From Mesorhizobium sp. B2-7-1 (GTDB lineage: Bacteria > Pseudomonadota > Alphaproteobacteria > Rhizobiales > Rhizobiaceae), in NCBI RefSeq assembly GCF_006440735.1, contig NZ_VFUA01000002.1:1-64000 (forward strand): a stretch of 64,000 nucleotides of DNA, read 5' to 3'. How positions within the stretch are numbered: position 1 is the stretch's first letter; each line of letters starts with the position of its first letter. Shown here piece by piece: positions 25,035-32,727 of this stretch. The translations under genes and the position numbers were made by a program. Under the pieces are notes generated by a model, which ran no database searches, had not been told where the DNA came from, and saw only the letters and a program-made list of their open reading frames with translations.

Positions 25035-26047
25035 TCGCTCCTGGTGATCTTGGTGGTGCGCACCGGCGTTCCAGCGTTCTCGACGCGGGAGTCGGCGAAG
25101 GCGATCATCAGACGCTGCGCCGCCGGCAGCATGGCAAAGACCGCCGCCAGCCCCGAGGCACGCTCGAACCTCAACGTGACGGCGCCCGCGACCGGCGACA
25201 TGGCCGAGGCATCGAAGACGATCAGCGGCGCGCCGGCTTCGACGACCGATTCGGCCATCGCGGTGACGAGATCCGCAGTCGGGTCGTTGCCGCGGAAAAG
25301 CACGATGCCGATCTTGGGACCGAGCATTTCCATCGGCCCGTGGCGAAGCTGGCCGCCCTCGAGCGAGTAGCAGGGCAGGCGCGACAGTTCCGTGAGGCCC
25401 AGCGCCAGCGCTTCGGCCACACCTTGCAGGCTGCGGCCCGATGTGACCACGGTCGCCACATTGCCGAGCGCCGCAAGGGCGGCATCGACTGCAACCGTTT
25501 CCGGCACTTTAAGCGCCGCAAGGGCGGCGGCGGGATCTTCGCCAAGCGCCGCGAGGATGGCGAGATGCAGGGCGAAAGTCACCGTCAGGCTGCGGGTCGC
25601 GGCAAAGGCAAGCTCGGTGCCGCCGGCGCCGACGAGGCAAGGCACTGTCCGGCCGAGAAACGAGCCGGCCTCCAGCGTCAGGCCGAAGGTTTCGGCGCGA
25701 TCGCCGGTCCCGGCGAACCAGCGCAGCACCTCGGCGCTCTCGCCGGACTGCGAGGTGACGATCACCGTCCTGCCGTCAAGCGGCAGCGGCTGGCCAAGCT
25801 GTTCCGACAGCGGCGTCGCGATGGCATCGATGCCGTGCGCGCGATAGAGCGGCTCGACGGCGCGCGCGACGGCATGCGAGGCGCCCATGCCGAGCAGGAC
25901 GAGCCTGCCGTTCTTCCTGATCGAGGCGGCCACCTCGGCGGCTGCCTCTCGATTGCTCTCGAAGGAGGCGAGCGCATCCGCATGCTGGCGCGCCATCTCG
26001 CGGTCGATGGCGACGAGCCCTGCGGGGCGGTTCTTTTGTGCAGTCAT
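25031..26047 (-). CDS. SIS-domain protein (sugar isomerase/deglycase type)
   Basis: A 338-residue protein with two SIS domains: residues about 30-160 (LVLLGMGASHAVA, then VIVTSQSGESAEV) and 190-320 (VVTSGRSLQG, GGQLRHGPMEMLG). The architecture and length fit the isomerase-like branch that includes AgaS, FrlB and GlmS C-terminal domains. The RHGP segment matches the catalytic-loop position of that branch. ATG 26047 has AAGGA six bases upstream and lies two bases after the permease stop. It acts on a phosphorylated amino- or keto-sugar; which one is not visible. Confidence 0.87.
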   Translation of the reverse strand: MTAQKNRPAGLVAIDREMARQHADALASFESNREAAAEVAASIRKNGRLVLLGMGASHAVARAVEPLYRAHGIDAIATPLSEQLGQPLPLDGRTVIVTSQSGESAEVLRWFAGTGDRAETFGLTLEAGSFLGRTVPCLVGAGGTELAFAATRSLTVTFALHLAILAALGEDPAAALAALKVPETVAVDAALAALGNVATVVTSGRSLQGVAEALALGLTELSRLPCYSLEGGQLRHGPMEMLGPKIGIVLFRGNDPTADLVTAMAESVVEAGAPLIVFDASAMSPVAGAVTLRFERASGLAAVFAMLPAAQRLMIAFADSRVENAGTPVRTTKITRSE

Positions 26048-26049
26048 GA

Positions 26050-26895
26050 TTATCCTTTCACTCCGCCGCTGGTCAGGCCCGAGATCAGCGCGCGTTGCAT
26101 GACGAGGCCGATCAGCACCGGCGGCAAGGCCGCGAGCACGCCGGCGGTGGCGATCAGTCCGTAGTCGGAAACGCGGCCGCCGGCGAGATCGGCGATGGCG
26201 ACGGTCAGGGTCTTTGCCCGCTGGTCGGAGGTGAAGAGCAGGGCGTAGAAGAACTCGTCCCAGGCAAGCAGCACGGCAAACAGCGCCGATGTCGCCACCA
26301 CGGGCGCCGCCAGCGGCAAGGTGATGATGCGCCAGGTCTGGAGCAGGCCGGCGCCATCGATCATTGCCGCGGCCTCGATCTCGCGCGGGATGGAATCGAA
26401 ACCCGACTTCATCAGCCAGGTGGTGAAGGGAGCGAGGATCGTCAGATAGATCAGCGCCAGGCCGAAGACGTTGTTGAGCAGGCCGAGCCAGGACAGGCCC
26501 ATATAAAGCGGCACCGACAGCGCCACCGGCGGCAGCATGTAGGTGGCGATCACCATCGACAGCGACCAGCCGACCGAAGGCGTGCGCGAGACGGCCCAGC
26601 CGGCCGGCACGGCAAGGACGACAGCGGCAAGCGTCGCCATGCCGGCGACTTCGAGGCTGTTGCGCAGCGAGGCGGTGAAGGCGGCGCCGGCGCTGTTCTC
26701 GGCCGTCGACAGAAGCTGCGCGTAACGGGAGAAGTCGGCCGCCTGCGGCCACCAGCGCAGCGGCTTGGCGGCAAGATCGGCGGCTGGCGATATGCTCATG
26801 ACGAAGAGCCAGGCGAGCGGCGCCAGGATCACCGCGGCGAGCAGGATCGCGCAGGCATAGACGAAAGCGGTGAAGAGCGGGCTCTTGCGTTCCAT
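26050..26895 (-). CDS. Carbohydrate ABC transporter permease, MalG/UgpE-type
   Basis: A 281-residue inner-membrane permease of the CUT1 family with six hydrophobic helices. The EAA coupling loop is seen as IPREIEAAAMIDGAGLLQTWRII split across residues 176-198. Its ATG touches the stop of the upstream permease (26895), so translation is coupled. It pairs with the MalF-type protein to form the channel. Confidence 0.92.
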   Translation of the reverse strand: MERKSPLFTAFVYACAILLAAVILAPLAWLFVMSISPAADLAAKPLRWWPQAADFSRYAQLLSTAENSAGAAFTASLRNSLEVAGMATLAAVVLAVPAGWAVSRTPSVGWSLSMVIATYMLPPVALSVPLYMGLSWLGLLNNVFGLALIYLTILAPFTTWLMKSGFDSIPREIEAAAMIDGAGLLQTWRIITLPLAAPVVATSALFAVLLAWDEFFYALLFTSDQRAKTLTVAIADLAGGRVSDYGLIATAGVLAALPPVLIGLVMQRALISGLTSGGVKG

Positions 26896-27779
26896 CAGGT
26901 CGCGCTCCCCGCGGTCTTCCTGACCAGCGCCGCATAGGCGACGGCGAGCACGGTGACGAGCAAGGTGACGATCAGCGCCAGCGAAGCGCCGGAGCCGGCG
27001 CGCTGGAACGAGAAGGCCTCCTGGTAGACGAGGATCGACAGCGAGCGCGTGCTGTTGGCCGGGCCGCCGCGGGTCATCACCCAGATGATGTCGAAGACCT
27101 TGAAGGCCTCGATTGTGCGCAGCACCAGCGCCACCATCAGCGGACCAGCGAGATAGGGCAGGATGACGAAGCGGAAGCGGTTGAACGGGCCGGCACCGTC
27201 GACGAGCGCGGCAGCGGTGATGTCGCGCGGCACCGCTTGCAGGGCGGCGAGCGCGATCAGCGCGACAAGCGGAAAATTCTTCCAGCAGTCGGCGACGATC
27301 AGCGCCGCCAGCGCCGTGCCGGGCTCGCCCAGCCAGGACCGATAGTCATCGATGAGATGGAGTTGCGTCAGCGCCGCGTTCAGCGCGCCATATTCGGGAT
27401 TGTAGATCAGCCGCCAGAGCGTGGCGTTGACGACGGTGGGCAGCGCCCAGGGCAGGATCATCAGCCCGCGCAAGACCGCGCGACCGCGGAACTCCTGATT
27501 GAGCAGAAGCGCCGCCAGCACGCCGAGCACCATTTCGGCCGCGACCGAGACGACCGCGAACCAGGTGGTGGTCGAGAGCGTGCGGGTGAAATTCGAGCTC
27601 GTCAGCATCTTGGCGTAGTTGTCGAAGCCGACGTAATTGCCCGCCGTGCCGACCAGTTGGGCATCGGTGAAGGAGAGCCTGACCGTGTCGACCAATGGCC
27701 AGCCGATGACGGCCACCATGATCACCAGAAGCGGCAGCATCAACAGCCACGCGCGAGTCGTCATCCAGGTGCCTGACAT
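26895..27779 (-). CDS. Carbohydrate ABC transporter permease, MalF/UgpA-type
   Basis: A 294-residue permease with six predicted helices and the EAA loop VPRDITAAALVDGAGPFNRFRFV (residues around 185-207, split here by description). It is the second gene of the operon, 85 bases downstream of the binding-protein gene, a gap that contains a hairpin. Its family transports oligosaccharides, polyols, glycerol phosphate or similar compounds. Confidence 0.92.
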   Translation of the reverse strand: MSGTWMTTRAWLLMLPLLVIMVAVIGWPLVDTVRLSFTDAQLVGTAGNYVGFDNYAKMLTSSNFTRTLSTTTWFAVVSVAAEMVLGVLAALLLNQEFRGRAVLRGLMILPWALPTVVNATLWRLIYNPEYGALNAALTQLHLIDDYRSWLGEPGTALAALIVADCWKNFPLVALIALAALQAVPRDITAAALVDGAGPFNRFRFVILPYLAGPLMVALVLRTIEAFKVFDIIWVMTRGGPANSTRSLSILVYQEAFSFQRAGSGASLALIVTLLVTVLAVAYAALVRKTAGSAT

Positions 27780-27818
27780 CAGAGGCGCCTCTCTTCCTTC
27801 ATCCGATCAGAAATAGCA

Positions 27819-27847
27819 CGGGCGGCGCTCGCTTATGAGGCCGCCCG
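27819..27847 (-). other. Intercistronic hairpin after the sugar-binding protein gene
   Basis: CGGGCGGC (27819-27826) and GCCGCCCG (27840-27847) form a perfect 8-base stem with a 13-base loop, without a T-run. Its position between binding protein and permease suggests message stabilisation or partial termination, as at 12363-12392. Confidence 0.6.
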
Positions 27848-27864
27848 CGTCGAGGAACGACAGA

Positions 27865-29103
27865 TCAGAGGCCGCTGTTCTCAGCTGCGGTCTTGAGCGC
27901 GTCTTCCGGCGTCGTCTGGCCGAGCAGCGATTCCTGGATCGCCTGCTGCAGCGCCGTCGACAGCTGCTGGTATTTAGGTGTGGTCGGGCGCGGATACATC
28001 GCGGCCAGGCCGAGCTTGGCGGCGGCGATCAGTTCTTCCTGACCCTTGGTGACGGCCGGATCGTCGTAAGACGAGGCCCAGATCGGCAGCGAGAGCTTGG
28101 CATACTGGTTCTGCGTCGCCTGCGAGGTCATGAACTCGATGTATTTCCAGGCCTCGTCCTGATGCTTCGACACCGTCGTGACGCCAAGGCCCATCGAGCC
28201 GTTGACAGCCGAGACCTCGCTGGTGCCGGTAACGCCCGGCGCCGGCACGACGCCGACCTTGCCGGCAACCTTGGAGTCCTTCGGATCGTTGGCCATGTTG
28301 TACATGTAGGTCCAGTTCAGCGCGAAGGCGGCATCGCCGTTCTCGAACACCTTGCGGACATCTTCCTCCAGGAACTCCTTGGAATTGGGATTGGTGAGGC
28401 CCGACTTGTAGCTGTCGACCATGTATTTCAGCGCCGAGACGCCGCCACCATTCTGGAAGTCGGGCTTGCCGTCCTTGAGGAAGTCGCCGCCATAGGCGCT
28501 GACCAGCGTGGTGTAGTCGCAGACGGCGGCTTCGGCCTGCGACCAACTCCAGGCGATCGGCGTCTTCAGCAGGCCTTTGTCCTGGATGATCTTGGCCTGC
28601 TGGCCAAGCTCTTCCCAGGTCTTCGGCGGCGCCTTGATGCCGGCCTTCTCCAGGATTTCCTTGTTGTAGAACAGGTATTTGGTGTCGAGGATCCACGGCA
28701 TGCCATAGTACTTGCCGTCATACTGGACGGTGGTCCAGGCGCCGGGCAGCACGCCCTTCTTCATGTCGTCGGTGATCTTCGACGATACGTCGACCAGCAC
28801 CTTGTTGGTCGCATATTCGGCTGGCCAGATGACGTCGAACAGCACCACGTCGTAGCCACCGCCGGACCCCTGGGCGAGCACGGTCTTGTCGTGCAAGCCT
28901 TCATAGGGAACGAATTCGAGATTGACCTTGATGTCCGGATTGGCCTTGGTGAAGGCCTCCGTCATCGAGCGCACGTCGGCCTCGCTATAGGCGGCCTGCG
29001 CCATGAAGAGCGCGTTCAAGGTGGTTTCGGCGAAGGCGTGGGGGACGAACAGTCCGCCGACGAACACCGCGCCCAGAAGTGTCTTACCGATCGATTTCAG
29101 CAT
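27865..29103 (-). CDS. Carbohydrate ABC transporter substrate-binding protein
   Basis: A 412-residue periplasmic protein of the CUT1 extracellular solute-binding family (SBP_bac_1). Residues 1-25 form a Sec signal peptide ending VPHAFAE. Typical segments are LFDVIWPAEYA and GKYYGMPWILDTKYLFYNKEIL (given only in part here), which line the binding cleft. ATG 29103 has GGGAGAA six bases upstream. It is the first gene of the six-gene minus-strand operon, divergent from the ROK regulator, whose operator lies 146 bases upstream. Confidence 0.93.
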   Translation of the reverse strand: MLKSIGKTLLGAVFVGGLFVPHAFAETTLNALFMAQAAYSEADVRSMTEAFTKANPDIKVNLEFVPYEGLHDKTVLAQGSGGGYDVVLFDVIWPAEYATNKVLVDVSSKITDDMKKGVLPGAWTTVQYDGKYYGMPWILDTKYLFYNKEILEKAGIKAPPKTWEELGQQAKIIQDKGLLKTPIAWSWSQAEAAVCDYTTLVSAYGGDFLKDGKPDFQNGGGVSALKYMVDSYKSGLTNPNSKEFLEEDVRKVFENGDAAFALNWTYMYNMANDPKDSKVAGKVGVVPAPGVTGTSEVSAVNGSMGLGVTTVSKHQDEAWKYIEFMTSQATQNQYAKLSLPIWASSYDDPAVTKGQEELIAAAKLGLAAMYPRPTTPKYQQLSTALQQAIQESLLGQTTPEDALKTAAENSGL

Positions 29104-29248
29104 TTGTCTTCTCCCATTTTCGACAGCTGCGAGGGGCGGCGGGCCGCTTCCTCGAATTCGCATCGCGTATGACCGGATCCGTCCCAACGGCGTGCGGCGG
29201 AGCCCGAAAGCTTTGCCGTCTTTTTGTGGAGCCGCGCGGGTCTCACCT

Positions 29249-29273
29249 ATTAAGTCAATTCGCTTGACTTAAT
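29249..29273. promoter_or_regulatory. Perfect inverted repeat, probable ROK operator
   Basis: ATTAAGTCAA-N5-TTGACTTAAT is an exact 10-base inverted repeat (29249-29258, 29264-29273). Its right arm supplies a TTGACT -35 box, and TTTAAT lies 18 bases on (29288-29293), giving a promoter toward the ROK gene. The repeat sits between the ROK gene and the divergent sugar operon, as expected for a dimeric repressor that controls both. Confidence 0.75.
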
Positions 29274-29315
29274 TAGTCGATCAATCCTTTAATGGAGTCA
29301 AGAGGGGAAACGACG

Positions 29316-30518
29316 GTGCATGACATCAGCCCGATCCGTGCCAAAAGCGGCACCAACCAGGAGGGAACGAGCGCGCATAACCGCCGCGTCATGATCGAGG
29401 CGCTGCGGCTCAACGGCGCGCTTTCGCGCGCCGACCTGGCGCGGGCGACGCAGCTTACCAAGCAGGCGGTTTCCAACATCATCGAGGATCTCGAGCGCGA
29501 TGGGCTGGTTGTCGCCCTGGATGCGGTGCGCAAGGGCAGGGGGCAGCCTTTCACGCCCTACCGGCTGGTTCCCGAAGGGGCCTTCGCCATCGGGCTGCAG
29601 ATCGACCGGCATTTGACACGCGTCGTTGTGGTCGATCTCGTCGGCAAGGTGATCGCGCGCGCCGAGGCGGGGCTGCCGTTCGACGAGCCTTCGACGGGCG
29701 TCAAAATCATCCTCGGCTTGGTCGACCGCGTCAGGCGCGAGCTGGCTTCCTTGTTTGCCCAGTCCGAACGGCGGCTGGTCGGGTTGGGCGTCGCCATGCC
29801 GGGCCCGTTCGGGCTGAAGAATCCCGACAACAAATGGATGATGCCGGCCTGGCAGCAATTTCCGCTGGTGGAGGCGCTCGCGGCCGGCACCGGGCTCAAT
29901 GTCGGCCTGCAGAACGACGCGGCGGCCTGCGCGACGGCGGAGCGGATCGTCGGGGCCGCGCATGGCGTCGATCACGCCGTCTGCCTTTATGTCGGCTACG
30001 GCATAGCCGCCGGGCTGATCCTCAACGGAGAACTCTACGGCGGCGGCAACGGCAATGCGGGCGAGGTCGGCATGGCGTTGCTTTCGCCGGCCGGCCCCGG
30101 CTCCACGCCGTTGGAGCATCGCGCCTCGCTCGCCTCGCTCTACCAGCATCTCGGCCTCGACCCCGCCGAGAGGGGACTCTACGAGACGCTCGGCGCACTG
30201 GCGCTTGCGCAAGACCCGCGGGTCACGGGCTGGGTCGAAAGAGCTGCGTCCGACCTGCGCTGGGGCGTGCACCTGATCGAAACGATCTTCGATCCGCAGA
30301 CCGTCATCCTCACCAGCAGCGCGCCCGAGGCGCTGGCCCGGCTTCTGCTCCAAGCCATGCATCCGCTGCTGCCGTCGATCGCGGATCGTCCCGTTCGGCG
30401 CCTGCCGCGGCTGCAACTCGGCACCACGGATCCCTGGGCGATCGCCGTGGGCGCCGCGGCCGAGCCGATCAGCCGGGCCTTCGATCCGCGATTTTCCGCA
30501 ATCCTGAAGGCCGGGTAG
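29316..30518 (+). CDS. ROK-family transcriptional repressor
   Basis: A 400-residue ROK (NagC/XylR/Mlc-type) regulator. The N-terminal winged helix includes LSRADLARATQLTKQAVSNIIEDLE (residues about 35-60), followed by the ASKHA sugar-sensing fold with GVAMPGPF and a GYGIAAGLILNGELYGGGNGNAGEVG region. The zinc-binding cysteine motif of canonical ROK kinases is absent. GTG 29316 is preferred over ATG 29292, because AGAGGGG lies nine bases upstream and the predicted -10 box overlaps the ATG. It is divergent to the sugar operon and probably represses it. Confidence 0.88.
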   Translation: MHDISPIRAKSGTNQEGTSAHNRRVMIEALRLNGALSRADLARATQLTKQAVSNIIEDLERDGLVVALDAVRKGRGQPFTPYRLVPEGAFAIGLQIDRHLTRVVVVDLVGKVIARAEAGLPFDEPSTGVKIILGLVDRVRRELASLFAQSERRLVGLGVAMPGPFGLKNPDNKWMMPAWQQFPLVEALAAGTGLNVGLQNDAAACATAERIVGAAHGVDHAVCLYVGYGIAAGLILNGELYGGGNGNAGEVGMALLSPAGPGSTPLEHRASLASLYQHLGLDPAERGLYETLGALALAQDPRVTGWVERAASDLRWGVHLIETIFDPQTVILTSSAPEALARLLLQAMHPLLPSIADRPVRRLPRLQLGTTDPWAIAVGAAAEPISRAFDPRFSAILKAG

Positions 30519-30545
30519 AAAGGCGCAAGGCGCTCAGTTGGCCGC

Positions 30546-31391
30546 TTACGTCACGCTCGCGGCGAAGGCGGTATCGATGATGGCAAGCTTGACCGCCTGC
30601 GCGGTGACGTATTCGCCATAGAATTCCTTCGATATCCACATGACGGAATGGCCGCGCCGCCCAAGCCAGCCGACGCTGCCGAGCGCCTCGGCGTCGCGCA
30701 GTTTGCGCGCAAGGTGGGTGCGCGACAGCTTCAGCCACCTGGCGAAATCGCCAATCGACAGCACGCCGGTGGGAATGCGCTCCTGGCCGGCATTTTGAGG
30801 GTCGACGCCGGCGATCAGCCAGTCCATGACGACGCCGCCATTGTTGAGCCAGGTGAACAGCGAAAAAGTCTGTTGCGGCTCGCGCACCGGCACCGAGGAA
30901 ATCAGGCCGTCCGCGATCAGGGGCTGCAACTTGGCCAGCATTTGCGGCCGCGCTTGAAATGTCTCCAGGCGGTTCGCGCCGTCAAGAGCATCAAGCGTGC
31001 TCAGATGCATATGAATCCAGCCGATCAACGGCTCCAGGGTCATGGCGGGCAGGTGCAGGGGGCGAATGCGGCCGTCGTCGCCCGCCGGCCCGACCTCGAT
31101 GAAATTATAGTGCTGCATTTCCTTGATGAAGGCATGGGCCGTGTTTCGGCTTGCCACCGCATGCTGAACGGTGACGTCGACAAAACGCGCCGCCGTCATT
31201 TCCTTTCGGTAGTCGCTGGGGTCTCTGCGGAAATGCAGGGCAAGACCGATATGGGCCATCAGCCAGCGTTGCTGGGTGGCAAAGACCGAGGATGCCCGCG
31301 GGTTTCCTTCATAGGCCTGCTGCATCGCCATCGCCTGTGCGCGCACGCAAGCATGCAGTGCCGGGTGACCGGCAATGTCTTCATAGGTCAA
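30546..31391 (-). CDS. Putative transcriptional regulator with two HTH-like segments (paralogue 1)
   Basis: A 281-residue protein of no family I can name. An internal helical segment VASRNTAHAFIKEMQHYNFIE (residues about 83-102) and a C-terminal one IGDFARWLKLSRTHLARKL resemble recognition helices of winged-helix proteins, the latter like MarR or Crp-type helices. The central part is helical with no clear ligand motif. TTG 31391 is chosen because GGGAGGG lies four bases upstream. It is clearly paralogous to the next gene (31509-32375), with most residues identical across long stretches. Both precede the two-partner secretion genes. Confidence 0.7.
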   Translation of the reverse strand: MTYEDIAGHPALHACVRAQAMAMQQAYEGNPRASSVFATQQRWLMAHIGLALHFRRDPSDYRKEMTAARFVDVTVQHAVASRNTAHAFIKEMQHYNFIEVGPAGDDGRIRPLHLPAMTLEPLIGWIHMHLSTLDALDGANRLETFQARPQMLAKLQPLIADGLISSVPVREPQQTFSLFTWLNNGGVVMDWLIAGVDPQNAGQERIPTGVLSIGDFARWLKLSRTHLARKLRDAEALGSVGWLGRRGHSVMWISKEFYGEYVTAQAVKLAIIDTAFAASVT

Positions 31392-31508
31392 GGCACCCTC
31401 CCAGCTTCCACCCAAAGATGCTGTAGTCTCGCAAGTTGCGGATAGCAGTTTTGACCGGCACCCGCCAGCGTGGGGGCGGCTTTGCGCGAGGTGCGCCGAC
31501 TTTGACGG

Positions 31509-32375
31509 TCAACTATCTTTCAGAGCCGAGAGACAGCCCTCGAAGGCTTCGTCGACTACGGCGAGCTTGGACGCCTGGACCGCCATGTATTCGTCGTAGA
31601 ACTGCCGCGAAACCCACATCACGGAATGACCGCGCTGGCCGACCCAGCCGATGCTGCCGAGCGCCTCGGCATCATGGAGCTTGCGCGCCAGATGGGTGCG
31701 CGAGAGCTTCAGCCAGTGGGCGAATTCGCTGACCGAAATGACGCCGGTCGGTATCCTATCGAGATGGACGTCCTCGGAATCGATGCCGGACATCAGCCAG
31801 TCCATGACGATGCCGCCGTTGTTTAGCCAGATAAACAATGAAAAAGTCTGCCCAGGCTCCCGCACGCCCTCGCTGGCCAGCAATCCATCGGCGATCAGCG
31901 GCTGTAGGGTAGGCAGCATTTCGGGCCGGTCGAGGAAGGCTGCCAACCGGCTTCCGCCATCTATGTGGTCGAGCGTCTTCAGATGCGCGTAAATCCAGCC
32001 GGTGAAGGTCTCGATGGTGCCCGCCGTGACCCGCATGGGATGGGCGCGGCCATCACCGCTGGTCGAGATGTATTCGGCGATGTTGTAGTGCAGCATCTCC
32101 TTGACGAAGGCCTCGGCGGTGTTGCGGCTGGCCACGGAATTGTGGCGCACGACCTCGATGAAACGCGCCATCGTCATTTCGGTGCGGCGGTCGTTGGGAT
32201 CGCGCCGGAAATGCAGCGCCAGGCCGACATGAGCGAGCAGCCAGCGCTGCTGGGTGGCAAACACGGCGGCCAGTCGCGGGCTCGTTTCATAAATATGGAT
32301 GAGCGCCTTCGCCTGTTCCTGCACACCGCGCAGCGCTGCCGGATGACGGGCGATCTCTGCGGCACTCTGCGGCAT
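31509..32375 (-). CDS. Putative transcriptional regulator (paralogue 2)
   Basis: A 288-residue protein sharing the whole layout of the 30546-31391 product: QQRWL.AH.GLALHFRRDP near residue 40, VASRNTAEAFVKEM, LQPLIADGL, TFSLF.WLNNGG.VMDWL and a C-terminal SRTHLARKL helix. ATG 32375 aligns with the paralogue start; a TTG at 32402 would add nine residues but lacks a ribosome site. The pair likely arose by tandem duplication. It is divergent from the TpsB gene, so control of the exoprotein system is possible but not shown. Confidence 0.7.
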   Translation of the reverse strand: MPQSAAEIARHPAALRGVQEQAKALIHIYETSPRLAAVFATQQRWLLAHVGLALHFRRDPNDRRTEMTMARFIEVVRHNSVASRNTAEAFVKEMLHYNIAEYISTSGDGRAHPMRVTAGTIETFTGWIYAHLKTLDHIDGGSRLAAFLDRPEMLPTLQPLIADGLLASEGVREPGQTFSLFIWLNNGGIVMDWLMSGIDSEDVHLDRIPTGVISVSEFAHWLKLSRTHLARKLHDAEALGSIGWVGQRGHSVMWVSRQFYDEYMAVQASKLAVVDEAFEGCLSALKDS

Positions 32376-32727
32376 TTCCTGCGGTACTCCATGCGATTCC
32401 AAGCAACGACAAATGAAGATTCCCAGTCTTAGCCGGCCGTGTCCAGTTGCCTATTGGAACAACGAACGATTAGGCGGTGGATTCGTTGCTAACTCTTTGC
32501 GTCGGCTCGGGAAACCCGTGCCAATAATAGTCGAGCCCGCAGCCCTGCGTTGAATTGACGAGTCTCGGCAAGCGGGCATAGGTTCCGCGCCATCGGGGCT
32601 GCGGGGAGCGCTTTCCCGGGAAAAAAGAAACAAGGACAGGGTCTGGCGCCCGATGCGCGGCATCGGCGGTGGCAACGCTTTGCGCCCCAGATTTCCGTCT
32701 CGGATCGAGAGTGACTGCGTGAGCCAT
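32376..32727. other. Intergenic region between regulator 2 and the TPS genes
   Basis: These 352 bases separate divergent genes and should hold promoters for both. I see no convincing sigma-70 pair and no strong inverted repeat. The frame of TpsB remains open back to 32653, so part of the stretch could be coding if an earlier start is used. Confidence 0.4.
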
